A stretch of 36,446 nucleotides of DNA from JAAZBG01 sp964390065 (GTDB taxonomy: Bacteria; Fibrobacterota; Chitinivibrionia; Chitinivibrionales; Chitinispirillaceae), in assembly GCA_964390065.1 (NCBI GenBank), contig CAYMGX010000030.1, positions 1-36,446 on the forward strand, written 5' to 3'. This document shows positions 1 to 9,300 of this stretch, one piece after another; position 1 is the stretch's first letter, and every line of letters starts with the position of its first letter. The notes under the pieces were generated by a model, which was given only the letters and a program-made list of their open reading frames with translations, ran no database searches and had not been told where the DNA came from. The position numbers and the translations under genes are program-made.

Positions 1-430
1 TTTTATATAGTTGTTAATATACAGTTTTTTATTTGTGCTATACAAAAAAATATTTGCATTAAATATGAACTGGAGGTACAATAGATTTTTATTTTTGACG
101 ATTACTGCAATTGTATCCAGATGTGACAAACCTTTTTAACAGCAGTGGTTTTATGAATTCCTCAAATTTCGATATTTCCCGGCAAAGAAAAAACTTCATG
201 ACATCTTAGCTGTTTTTACAAAAAGTGAAAGTTTAAAATCGGATTTGTTTACAATGGCAAACAGTAGATGAAGTACAGTTTATATCGATCGGCAATATAA
301 TAAAATAGTGGAAAATAAAATTGTGATTTGTTGAAATAAAACAACAGAAATAATTGTTTGTAAACGTTAGGATAGATATTAACGTGTAAATATATAGTGT
401 TTTACTTAATCGAAAAAAAAGTATTTTTCT
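1..430. other. AT-rich intergenic region upstream of ppdK
   Basis: The first 430 bases are strongly AT-rich. I see no plausible coding frame, RNA gene or terminator-like hairpin in them. The gene that lies left of the window is not visible. The likely promoter of the dikinase gene sits just downstream. Confidence 0.5.
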
Positions 431-459
431 TTGAATTATAATTAAATACAATTTATATT
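431..459 (+). promoter_or_regulatory. Putative sigma-70-type promoter of ppdK
   Basis: A TTGAAT hexamer (431-436) is followed after 17 bases by TATATT (454-459). This would start transcription near 466 and leave a leader of about 42 bases carrying the CTGGAGGG ribosome-binding site at 492-499. The surrounding DNA is so AT-rich that a chance match is a real possibility. Confidence 0.35.
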
Positions 460-507
460 ATATGCACTTCAAATAATTAATTTAAAATCCTCTGGAGGGA
501 TCTATTT

Positions 508-3500
508 ATGGCCAAGTACGTGTATTTTTTTGGTGGTGGGAAAGCTGATGGAAATGAATCAATGAAAAATCTTCTCGGCGGTAAAGGTGCGAATCTTGCC
601 GAGATGGCTGGGAATCCCGCACTAAAACTTCCGGTTCCACCGGGCTTTACAATCACTACAGATGTCTGCACTTACTACTACGCTAATAAAAGAAATTATC
701 CGAAAGAATTAAAATCACAAATTGATGCAGCACTTAAAAGTGTTGAAAAACTGATGGGTAAAAAATTCGGAGATCCGGTCAATCCACTGCTCGTATCAGT
801 ACGAAGCGGTGCCCGCAAGTCAATGCCCGGTATGATGGACACTGTTCTGAATGTTGGTCTTAACGATGTTACTGTTCAGGGGCTTATTGACAAAACAAAT
901 AATCCCCGTTTTGCTTACGATGCATACCGCCGTTTGATTATGATGTACGCTGATGTCGTAATGGAAAAAGCTGAAGGTATTGAGCCAAAGGGTGGGAAGG
1001 GTATCAGGAAAATTCTTGATGAACGTCTTGAACAACTGAAACATGAAAAAGGTTATAAGCTCGATACTGAAATATCTGCTGATGAGCTCAAGGCTCTTGT
1101 TGCGGAGTTCAAGCAGATTGTCAAGGACCAACTTGGCAAACCATTTCCTGAAGATCCTCAGGATCAGTTATGGGGTGGTATTGGTGCTGTCTTTATGAGC
1201 TGGAATGGTAAACGCGCGGTTGATTATCGAAGAATCGAAAGAATACCGGACGAATGGGGTACCGCAGTTACCGTTCAAAGCATGGTATTTGGAAATATGG
1301 GTGAAGCGAGTGCGACGGGTGTTGCATTTACCCGTAACCCCGGAAATGGTGAAGGTCAGTTCTATGGTGAATATCTGATCAATGCGCAAGGTGAAGATGT
1401 CGTTGCAGGTATCAGGACACCATCACCTATTAATGAATATTCAAAAAATGATCAGAGTAAAGATCATCCTACACTTGAAGAGGTCATGCCCGAAATTTAC
1501 AAACAGTTGTTCGATATCCAGAAACGTCTTGAGAAACATTATAAAGACATGCAGGATATTGAGTTTACAATTGAGAATAAACGGCTGTTTATGCTTCAGT
1601 GCCGTGTCGGAAAGCGTAACGGAGTTGCAGCCGTTCGCATGGCGACTGATATGGTCAGGGAAAAACTAATTGATAATGACACTGCGATTATGCGTGTTGC
1701 ACCGAATCAGCTTGTCGAACTCCTTCTTCCAATGATTGATCCGGCTGCTGAAGCTGCGACAACTCCTATTGCAAAAGGTCTTCCTGCCGGTCCCGGTGGT
1801 GCAAAAGGTCGTGTCGTGTTTACATCAGAGGATGCAGTCGAGTGGGCATCACGTGGTGAGAAGGTTATTCTTGTCCGTGAAGAAACATCACCGGAAGATG
1901 TTGACGGGATGCATAAGGCACAGGCGATTCTTACATCCAAAGGTGGTATGACATCACATGCTGCACTGGTTGCACGCGGCTGGGGTAAATGTTGTGTTGT
2001 CGGATGCTCAGATATCGAAGTTGTTGGAAAAACTTTCAAGACAAAATCGGGCAAGGTGATTAAAGAGGGTGAATGGATCTCTATTAACGGTACCTGGGGT
2101 ACGGTATATGAAGGTCAGCTCGGTCTTGTTGATATTGACCTTGACAACAATCAGTCATTCGGTGCTCTGATGGCATTGTGTGACAAATCAAGAAAGCTCA
2201 GGATCAGAACAAATGCTGATTCACCTGTTGATGCCATGAAAGCGGTATCGTTTGGTGCTGAGGGTATCGGGCTTTTCCGTACAGAGCATATGTTCTATGG
2301 TGAAGGTTCAGATAAACCGTTGTTCCTTCTCAGAAAAATGATTATGAGCAGCACTGTTGATGAACGCAAGGCGGTGCTCGATGAACTTGCAGTATTTGTC
2401 AAACATGATATCAAAGCTACAATGGAAGTTCTTAACGGGTTGCCAATTACAATCCGTCTTCTTGATCCACCGCTTCATGAATTCGTTCCTCACAGTGAAG
2501 ACAAAATCGAAGCTATGATCAGGGAACTTAAAATCGATGCTGCAGAAGTCAAGAAGCGCGGTGACGCTCTTAAAGAGTGCAATCCGATGCTTGGACATCG
2601 TGGTGTTCGTCTTGGTATAACCTATCCTGAGATTTCTGAAATGCAGGTCCGTGCAATTCTCATGGCTGCCGGTGAACTTATTAAAGAAGGAAAGAAAGCA
2701 TTCCCCGAAATCATGATTCCTGTAACATGTTCGGTTAATGAGTTAACAAATCAGAAAAAAATCGTTGATAGGGTGTATGCTGAAGTCTGTGAGATCCTTG
2801 GTATCAAAAAGATTCCGTTCATGTACGGTACAATGATTGAAATTCCACGTGCTGCTCTTACTGCAAAGTCAATGGCTGAAACAGCAGAGTTTTTCTCGTT
2901 TGGTACTAATGATCTTACACAGATGGGTTTTGGTTTCTCACGTGATGATATCGGCGGATTCCTCCCGGAATATCTCACACAGAAGATTCTTCCGGCCGAT
3001 CCATTCCAAACCATCGATCAGGAAGGTATTGGCGAGCTCATTAAGTTTGGTATTGATCGCGGTCGTTCAACACGTCCCGAACTCAAGGTAGGTATCTGTG
3101 GTGAGCACGGCGGAGATTCTGATTCTGTCAAGTTCTGTCATCGTGTAGGCATGAATTATGTCTCATGCTCACCATTCCGTGTACCTATTGCACGACTGGC
3201 GGCAGCACAAGCAGCGGTAGAGGATAAAAATTCTGGAAATAAATTAAAATCAACTGCAAAGGAAGTGAAAACCATGGCAAAAGTTACAGCAAAAAAAGCA
3301 ACAAAACCAGCTGCGAAGAAAGCAGCAGCAGCAAAACCCGTAGCTAAGAAGGCAGTAGCTAAAAAGGCTACAGCTAAGAAGGCTGCAGCACCTGTAAAAA
3401 AGGCAGTTGCAAAGAAGACTGCAACTAAGAAGGCCGCTGCAAAACCTGCAGTAAAAAAGGCAGCTCCGGTAGCAGCTAAGAAGCGTGGCCGTCCAGCTGG

Positions 3501-3648
3501 TTCTGTAAAAAAAGCAGCACCAGTTGCAAAAAAGGCATCAAAACCGGTTGCAAAAAAGGTAACAAAACCAGTTGCAAAAAAGGCAACAAAAAAAGCAGCA
3601 GCGCCTAAAGCCGTTACAAAAAAACGCGGCCGTCCGGCAAAAAAGTAA
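508..3648 (+). CDS. ppdK: Pyruvate, phosphate dikinase with C-terminal histone-H1-like/AT-hook extension
   Basis: This enzyme interconverts pyruvate, ATP and Pi with phosphoenolpyruvate, AMP and PPi in the cytoplasm. The N-terminus has the family sequence FGGGKADGN...NLLGGKGANLAEM of the nucleotide-binding domain. The phosphohistidine is His484 in GGMTSHAALVARGWGKCCV, and the catalytic Cys864 lies in GICGEHGGD of the TIM-barrel domain. The start at 508 has a CTGGAGGG site eight bases upstream. Family members are about 870-910 residues and end near the sequence seen here at about residue 910 (SPFRVPIARLAAAQAA). This ORF runs on for about 135 residues of Lys/Ala/Pro-rich sequence with two KKRGRP AT-hook motifs, reached through a short linker that reads like intergenic DNA. 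Whether the long protein, the separate tail (see 3274-3648) or both are made cannot be told from sequence. A strong terminator follows. Confidence 0.95.
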   Translation: MAKYVYFFGGGKADGNESMKNLLGGKGANLAEMAGNPALKLPVPPGFTITTDVCTYYYANKRNYPKELKSQIDAALKSVEKLMGKKFGDPVNPLLVSVRSGARKSMPGMMDTVLNVGLNDVTVQGLIDKTNNPRFAYDAYRRLIMMYADVVMEKAEGIEPKGGKGIRKILDERLEQLKHEKGYKLDTEISADELKALVAEFKQIVKDQLGKPFPEDPQDQLWGGIGAVFMSWNGKRAVDYRRIERIPDEWGTAVTVQSMVFGNMGEASATGVAFTRNPGNGEGQFYGEYLINAQGEDVVAGIRTPSPINEYSKNDQSKDHPTLEEVMPEIYKQLFDIQKRLEKHYKDMQDIEFTIENKRLFMLQCRVGKRNGVAAVRMATDMVREKLIDNDTAIMRVAPNQLVELLLPMIDPAAEAATTPIAKGLPAGPGGAKGRVVFTSEDAVEWASRGEKVILVREETSPEDVDGMHKAQAILTSKGGMTSHAALVARGWGKCCVVGCSDIEVVGKTFKTKSGKVIKEGEWISINGTWGTVYEGQLGLVDIDLDNNQSFGALMALCDKSRKLRIRTNADSPVDAMKAVSFGAEGIGLFRTEHMFYGEGSDKPLFLLRKMIMSSTVDERKAVLDELAVFVKHDIKATMEVLNGLPITIRLLDPPLHEFVPHSEDKIEAMIRELKIDAAEVKKRGDALKECNPMLGHRGVRLGITYPEISEMQVRAILMAAGELIKEGKKAFPEIMIPVTCSVNELTNQKKIVDRVYAEVCEILGIKKIPFMYGTMIEIPRAALTAKSMAETAEFFSFGTNDLTQMGFGFSRDDIGGFLPEYLTQKILPADPFQTIDQEGIGELIKFGIDRGRSTRPELKVGICGEHGGDSDSVKFCHRVGMNYVSCSPFRVPIARLAAAQAAVEDKNSGNKLKSTAKEVKTMAKVTAKKATKPAAKKAAAAKPVAKKAVAKKATAKKAAAPVKKAVAKKTATKKAAAKPAVKKAAPVAAKKRGRPAGSVKKAAPVAKKASKPVAKKVTKPVAKKATKKAAAPKAVTKKRGRPAKK
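3274..3648 (+). CDS. Possible separately translated histone-H1-like AT-hook protein, in frame inside the ppdK ORF
   Basis: ATG at 3274 is codon 923 of the dikinase ORF and has AAAGGAAG at 3258-3265, eight bases upstream, an ideal ribosome-binding site and spacing. The 124-residue product is almost entirely Ala, Lys, Pro, Val and Thr in AKKA/PVAKK-type repeats, like bacterial H1-like nucleoid proteins (chlamydial Hc1, Bordetella BpH1, AlgP tail). It contains two GRP AT-hook cores, in KKRGRPAGS and at the very end in KKRGRPAKK. Such proteins bind AT-rich DNA. No stop codon separates it from the dikinase. A one-base indel in the linker near 3223-3231, where the next frame reads GGA TAA, would split them into two ordinary genes. 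I infer either a fusion, an assembly error or internal initiation. Confidence 0.5.
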   Translation: MAKVTAKKATKPAAKKAAAAKPVAKKAVAKKATAKKAAAPVKKAVAKKTATKKAAAKPAVKKAAPVAAKKRGRPAGSVKKAAPVAKKASKPVAKKVTKPVAKKATKKAAAPKAVTKKRGRPAKK

Positions 3649-3681
3649 TTACTAATAAGTCAATTACATAGTAGTACAAAT

Positions 3682-3713
3682 AAAAAGGGACTGGAGTAAT
3701 CCGGTCCCTTTTT
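3682..3713 (+). terminator. Rho-independent terminator after ppdK
   Basis: A 14-base stem (3682-3695 paired with 3700-3713, one T-G wobble, GTAA loop) has an A5 left flank and a T5 right arm. It should therefore work as an intrinsic terminator for ppdK, and the A/T symmetry could also let it act on the thpR strand. Confidence 0.85.
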
Positions 3714-3730
3714 ATAAGGTGTATATTGTT

Positions 3731-3800
3731 GGCTACTGGCTACTGGCTACTGGCTACTGGCTACTGGCTTCTGGCTTCTGGCTTCTGGCTTCTGGCTTCC
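3731..3800. repeat. Heptad tandem array: 5 x GGCTACT, 4 x GGCTTCT, 1 x GGCTTCC
   Basis: Ten contiguous 7-bp units span exactly 70 bases. The first five are identical GGCTACT. The next four are GGCTTCT, and the last is GGCTTCC. The clean switch suggests that a single substitution spread by slippage. The array fills the gap between the ppdK terminator and the thpR stop codon six bases further on. Confidence 0.95.
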
Positions 3801-3806
3801 GTCCAT

Positions 3807-4343
3807 TCACTCCGAAAAAAAACTCGCTTCCCTGACATGTTGCGCCCCGTTTTTTCCAAGGTAACTCCTGTATAAATGAAACTCACTTATTTCAAATGGC
3901 TCTGTTTTAAAAAGATGATTATCGGTAATAAACTGAATCACCCGTTCTTTGTGGGGTCTGTCAAGGCGGGCTACGGTCACATGCGGATGAAATGTGCGGC
4001 GACCTGCTTCAATACCCAGTGCAGTAATAGATCGCTCAATAGAGCGCTGAAGATCCTCAAGTTCTGTGCGGTTGTCAATACCAACCCACAATACCTGCGG
4101 ATCTTTACGCAAAGGGAAAAAACCAGTCGACTTTACCGCTATGTGGAACGGTTCGAACCAGATTTGTTCCAGTGCAGTAATTATTGATGTCTCTGTTTGG
4201 GTATCGGTCTCTCCGATAAAACACATCGTAATGTGAAGCTGATCCTGTGGAACCCAGCGGGCACCCTGAATTGCAGTATAAAGATCGCTTATCTGGTCCC
4301 GCACTTGCTCTGGCATGTCAATTGCGATAAATAATCGTGGCAT
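3807..4343 (-). CDS. thpR: RNA 2',3'-cyclic phosphodiesterase (2H family, LigT/ThpR)
   Basis: This 178-residue protein is the usual length for the ThpR/LigT group of 2H phosphoesterases, which hydrolyse 2',3'-cyclic phosphate RNA ends and, in some members, ligate tRNA halves. Both signature motifs are present: His37-Ile-Thr39 in QLHITMCFIGE and His121-Val-Thr123 in FHPHVTVARL. These two histidines are the catalytic pair. The gene is divergent from nnr across a 282-base gap. A CCTGA-TACA-TCAGG inverted repeat lies 11-24 bases upstream of its start. Its 3' end abuts the heptad array. Confidence 0.93.
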   Translation of the reverse strand: MPRLFIAIDMPEQVRDQISDLYTAIQGARWVPQDQLHITMCFIGETDTQTETSIITALEQIWFEPFHIAVKSTGFFPLRKDPQVLWVGIDNRTELEDLQRSIERSITALGIEAGRRTFHPHVTVARLDRPHKERVIQFITDNHLFKTEPFEISEFHLYRSYLGKNGAQHVREASFFSE

Positions 4344-4353
4344 AATTTGTGCA

Positions 4354-4367
4354 CCTGATACATCAGG
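4354..4367. promoter_or_regulatory. Inverted repeat CCTGATACATCAGG upstream of thpR
   Basis: A perfect 5-bp inverted repeat (CCTGA/TCAGG, four-base spacer) lies just upstream of the thpR start. It resembles the palindrome at 4592-4604 in front of the divergent nnr gene. It could be an operator or an mRNA hairpin; no regulator is identified. Confidence 0.35.
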
Positions 4368-4591
4368 ATTTTGTTGAGTGAGTTGCTTTGTTTACAACAA
4401 TTAAAACGTATGTGGTTGTATTCAATATACCTCACTGTTACCGGATTTTCACAAAAAAATATCCTGAAATGTATGACTCATGGAAAACAACCTGATTCTG
4501 TGTATAAAAGTTTGAGAATCGTGGGTTTGTTTGTTGCAAATGGGATGTGTTAAAAGTACATTTATCTAATGAATTGATGTAACCGGAAATT

Positions 4592-4604
4592 GCCTGATTC
4601 AGGC
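4592..4604. promoter_or_regulatory. Palindrome GCCTGATTCAGGC just before the nnr ribosome-binding site
   Basis: A 6-bp perfect inverted repeat around a single central T ends seven bases before the AAAGGA ribosome-binding site of nnr. It shares the CCTGA/TCAGG half-sites with the repeat near thpR at the other end of the divergent gap. A protein site or an mRNA hairpin affecting nnr translation are both possible. Confidence 0.35.
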
Positions 4605-4625
4605 TAAGCAGAAAGGATCCTTTTG

Positions 4626-6191
4626 ATGCACCTTATTTGTACAACAGAACAGATTCGCGCTATTGACAAGGGGACCGTTAATGGCGATTGTGAAAAAGGG
4701 TATGTACTGATGAAAGCTGCTGCTCAGGGGATTGCTGATGCAGTTATGGATGCTGTTGATAAAAAAGAAATTATCCATGTCGCAGTCTTCTGTGGTAAAG
4801 GTAATAACGGTGGTGATGGATTCGCGGCTGCACTATTGCTTCATGGCAGCGGGTATGATGTCACCTGTTATTCTCTTTGTAAATGTAATGATCTTCAGAA
4901 TGAAGCTAAGCAGGCATATGATGATTATATTGCTGCCGGGAATACGGTAATTGAAATTGTCGATAAAGAGGCACTTCCTGATTGTTCAAAATTCAGCATT
5001 ATTATAGATGCTCTTTTGGGGAATGGATTAAAGGGCAATCCTGAGGGACTTTATGCAGATGCGATAAATTGTATTAATCAGTCACATGTTAATGTCGTTG
5101 CCGCCGATACACCATCAGGGCTTGACAATGATACCGGAATTCCCTTATTACCCTGTATCAATGCTCGGCTTACTGTTACGATGGGATATTCAAAAGTCGG
5201 ACTATATTTCTATCCAGGCAGATCGCATGTCGGAAAGCTTAATATTCAGCCGCTTGATTATGATAAGGCAATTGTCGAAAAGGAAAAAATAAGTGTTCTT
5301 ACGCCAGACATACAAGATCTTTACAGAATGCTACCACCGAGACATGCCGCAGGTTCGAAGCATGATCATGGCCTGGCACTGCTTTTATGCGGCTCCCGGG
5401 GAATGAGCGGTAGTGCCGCACTTGCATCTCTTGCTGCGCTTCGTGTCGGATGCGGAATGACTCACTGCGCGGTGCCTTTATCAATTGCAGATATTCTTTC
5501 TGTAAAGTTAACTGAGACAGTAATTCATCCCTTGTGGGAAAAAGAATCCGGTGTAGTATCAATTAATGCTATCGAACAGATTCATATACTCGCTGATGGA
5601 AAACAGGCAATGTGTATCGGGCCTGGCCTTGGCCACGATATCGGGACATCAAAACTTGTCCGCGAACTTGTCAGAAGTGTTAGTGTACCATTGATACTTG
5701 ATGCCGACGGGTTAAATGCATTTAAGGGATATGCTGATGAACTTGAGAATCATATCGGTGAAGTTATTATTACACCGCATCAGGGTGAATGGGGGCGACT
5801 ATTCGGGCCGCTCGAACGGGAACCGTTAAAATTAATTCAACAGGTTAAAACTATTTCGCAAAAATTTGGAATAACTATTTTACTAAAAGGGAATCCGTCA
5901 ATCTGTGCCAGCTCTGATGGTACTGTGTATATCCTGCCATTCGGTAATAGCGCTCTTGCAAAAGCCGGGAGCGGTGATGTTCTCAGCGGATGCATTGTGT
6001 CACTTCTTGCACAGGGTGTAGTTGTTCGTGATGCAGCAGTGCTTGGTGCTTATCTGCTTGGACAGGCTGGAGTTATTGCATCACAGTGTATGAGTGAGTA
6101 TTCAGTTTTAGCCAGTGATGTTATCGAAACTATTCCTCTGGTAATTCAACAGTTAATTGTCAAAGGCCGGAAAATGAATGCAGAACAATAG
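4626..6191 (+). CDS. nnr: Bifunctional NAD(P)H-hydrate epimerase / ADP-dependent NAD(P)H-hydrate dehydratase
   Basis: This enzyme repairs hydrated NADH and NADPH: the N-terminal YjeF_N (NnrE) domain epimerises R- and S-NAD(P)HX and the C-terminal ribokinase-like NnrD domain dehydrates the S form using ADP. The N-domain shows GKGNNGGDGF (about residues 57-66), a buried DALLGNGL motif and the AADTPSGLDNDTG segment. The C-domain shows GGSRGMSGSAALA-like sequence, GPGLG, the LDADGLNAF segment, TPHQGEWGRL and the nucleotide-site AKAGSGDVLSG. The 521-residue length fits the fused form. I place the start at ATG 4626, eight bases after AAAGGA; an in-frame TTG at 4623 is less well placed. A GCCTGATTCAGGC palindrome precedes the ribosome-binding site. 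Confidence 0.93.
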   Translation: MHLICTTEQIRAIDKGTVNGDCEKGYVLMKAAAQGIADAVMDAVDKKEIIHVAVFCGKGNNGGDGFAAALLLHGSGYDVTCYSLCKCNDLQNEAKQAYDDYIAAGNTVIEIVDKEALPDCSKFSIIIDALLGNGLKGNPEGLYADAINCINQSHVNVVAADTPSGLDNDTGIPLLPCINARLTVTMGYSKVGLYFYPGRSHVGKLNIQPLDYDKAIVEKEKISVLTPDIQDLYRMLPPRHAAGSKHDHGLALLLCGSRGMSGSAALASLAALRVGCGMTHCAVPLSIADILSVKLTETVIHPLWEKESGVVSINAIEQIHILADGKQAMCIGPGLGHDIGTSKLVRELVRSVSVPLILDADGLNAFKGYADELENHIGEVIITPHQGEWGRLFGPLEREPLKLIQQVKTISQKFGITILLKGNPSICASSDGTVYILPFGNSALAKAGSGDVLSGCIVSLLAQGVVVRDAAVLGAYLLGQAGVIASQCMSEYSVLASDVIETIPLVIQQLIVKGRKMNAEQ

Positions 6192-6352
6192 ATGTAAAAT
6201 ATGTAATAGTTGCCATCACTCTATGACATTGTTATATTTCTTCTGCCCCTTCTTCCCAAAATACACTGTCTGAAACTATTTTGGAAAAATCTGTCGGGAT
6301 TTACGTGTAATCGCGCATTTCCCGCATAATTATTTATCATCAAGGGCATTGC

Positions 6353-9300
6353 ATGAAAAAACTGCTGTGTGGTTTGTCAATTTTTTTTACGGTTGCCTGT
6401 TGCGCCGGGTACAATCATCCGGAAATAAAATGGAGAACAGTTACAACTGAGCATTTCTCCATTAACTACTATGACAAGACTGAACCCGCATTGTATGCCT
6501 CTTGGAAAATTGCAGAGGAAACATATGCGGCGATTGCTCCCTTGTTTGGCTACAAGCTTCGAAACCGCATTGAATTATCACTTGCAGATTACGATGATTA
6601 CAGTAACGGATGGGCAGATTATACATCCGGGGCAATAATGATCTGGATACCTGATGCACAGATGGAGTTTCGTGCGAATACCACCTGGTTGAGAAATGTT
6701 ATTTCACATGAAATCACTCACATTCTCAGCCTTGAAAGCAATAGTAATCGCCGCTCGACAATGATCAATATGGCCATAGATCTTAATCTTCAGGGTCCCA
6801 ACGAAAATTTTTCTGTTCAGGAGATTGCTGCTAAAATAACACCATGGCCAAACTGGTTCGTTGAAGGTATTTCGCAATTGGGAGCAGAACGGTTGGGACA
6901 CGATTGCTGGGATGCGCGTCGGGAGATGCTGCTACGTACAGCAGTGATGGCCAGACGGCAGTTGAGTCTTGATGAAATGGGTGTTTTCAGCCATGATTCA
7001 CGCGGTAATGAACAGATATATAATCAGGGGTATTCTTTTGTCAAGTTTCTTGTCAATCGGTGCGGGCTTGACAAAATAACTGCTGTTTTAAGAAACGGGG
7101 CATCGGAACGCATTGATTTCCGAACCGAATTCAGCGAGCGAACCGGCCGTCAGGTTGAATCGTTTTATGTAGAGTGGCTTGATAGTTTGAGAGAGTCATA
7201 TAGCGTCAGGTTTCCATCAGCGGGTGCTGCTGAGACAGTCGTAAGCCATGGCGGTTTGATTAATGCAGTGCCGCAGGTATCGCCGGATAAACGGTTTTTC
7301 GGGTATTTGTCAAGCGGTCGTGATGATGCCGGGCAGACATCACTTCTGATTTGCGAGTATACAAGTGGTAAAATAATCCATAAAATCCGGTATGCACATA
7401 CATCATGGGCTTTTTCAAACGATTCCCGTAAAGTTTATTTAGTCAAGTCACGTGATCCCGACAGGCACGGATCTTTTCTTAATGATCTCTTTTCATTTGA
7501 TTTGCAGACAAGGAAAACTACTCGAATAACCAAAAATGGCCGTATTTACAATGTAGCAGTTTCTCCTGTTAACGGAGGTGTTGGAGTTGTGACTTTTAAT
7601 AAAGGCGTATTTCAGCCGGGCATCCTCGATATTGCAAGCGGGAATATTAGAAATACTGTCAGCACGGTAATAGGAGAACCGATTTTAAGATTGTCATGGA
7701 GTCCTCAGGATTCAACACGATTTGTTGCCGAGAAACTCGTTGATGGAGTTTCAAAACTGTTTATTTATTCTACTGTTGATACTACAGTTACCAGTGTGAC
7801 ATCGAATACAGCCCGGGAGGAATCACCATATTGGGCTGCGGATGGCCGGATCTATTTCAATGCTGATTATGATGGAGTCAATAATATCTATAGTAGTAAC
7901 AGTGAAGGATCAGACTTGCAACGGTACACAAATACAATTACCGGATGTTTTTCTCCTGTTGTGGTTGATAACAGTGCGATCATCTTCAGCGGTTATAATG
8001 TATCAGGATTTACCATTGCCAAATGCGATATCAAAGGTGCAGCGTATCAGGTCCCATCCGGTCTTGTCTGCACATTTAAATCCTTGCCAGTACCGAAAGG
8101 TAAAGTAACAATTAACGCAACACCTTATCGGGTTCATTATGGACGTAAAATGTCTGAGTTTACAATTTTCGGCGCCATAACACGTAATGATGGACTTATT
8201 ATAAAAGATGACAATGTGGATATTGATTCGACAACATACAACGCAGGAGTATCTCTTTCATTGTATCAACAGGATCCTCTTGATAAAAAGAACAAAGCAA
8301 TGGGACTGGCTGCGGGTGTTGCCGGTCTGAACGAACGTGTGGCTGATAACCGGAAGAAGCGTTATAAACCGACAATGCTGTATGATGATAACAATTTTCT
8401 TCGTCAGAAGACGTTAATGAAGATACCTGAAATCAGAGGCGAAATTCTGAGTTCAAAAATTATAAAGAATAATAATTTAAATACAAGGTTAAATCAGACT
8501 TTTAAATCTCAGGCTGCAAATGCAGATTCAACTGATTCAAATTCTCTGCAGTATCAGATTTATTTACAGCCAATGTTATCACTGGTAAATAAAGAAAATA
8601 AAGCAACACTGCAATTTCAGGTCGCTGCAGTTACTTCAATTATTCCTGTACCATATTTAATTAATGCATCCTTGTTGTCTGAGTATCAGCTATCGAAAAA
8701 TGCAACAATTGCATTCGGTGCAGCACCGTCTATTCTTCTCTCATTTCCATCGATATACGGACAAACTGCGGTAAACTCCAGTTGGATATACGGACAAGTA
8801 CCGGTAATCTTTAACTGGAGTACAACGGGTACCTACAATGAAGATATAAATTATAACTTTAATAATTATAGTCAGATGACAATTTCTACGGGTGCAGAGT
8901 TTATTCCATTTGAGGAAATCGAATATGTTGATGAGGATAGATCAGGTACAAGGTTGTATAATGCAAATGCATTTTATACATCAGCGCTGCTTTTTCATGT
9001 ATTCCCATTGAATAAATACAATACCCTGCAGCTCGCACTTCAGGGTAATTATTACCGGTTTGACAGAAAAATGATATTTAATGATTTCAAACATGAATCA
9101 GCAATGCTACTGCAGTCGACTGCCTCTGCGAAATATGTTTTTCCAATTGTCAGGAACATAAATGCCGGTAACTGGTATTATTTTGATAATTTTTATGGAT
9201 CTGTCGGTTATTCCCTGCTTCTTGAAATGAATGGTGTATTTCTTGATAATCCATCAAGGAAAATTTTACATGATAAGAACTATTCAAAAAATGCTGCTGC

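Noticed and set aside
3731..3800. The 70-bp array as a CRISPR
   Set aside because: The units are 7 bp and contiguous, without spacers, and no cas gene is present in the window.
4371..4553. A 60-codon plus-strand frame in the thpR-nnr gap
   Set aside because: There is no ribosome-binding site and no similarity I can see, and it spans the likely divergent promoter region.
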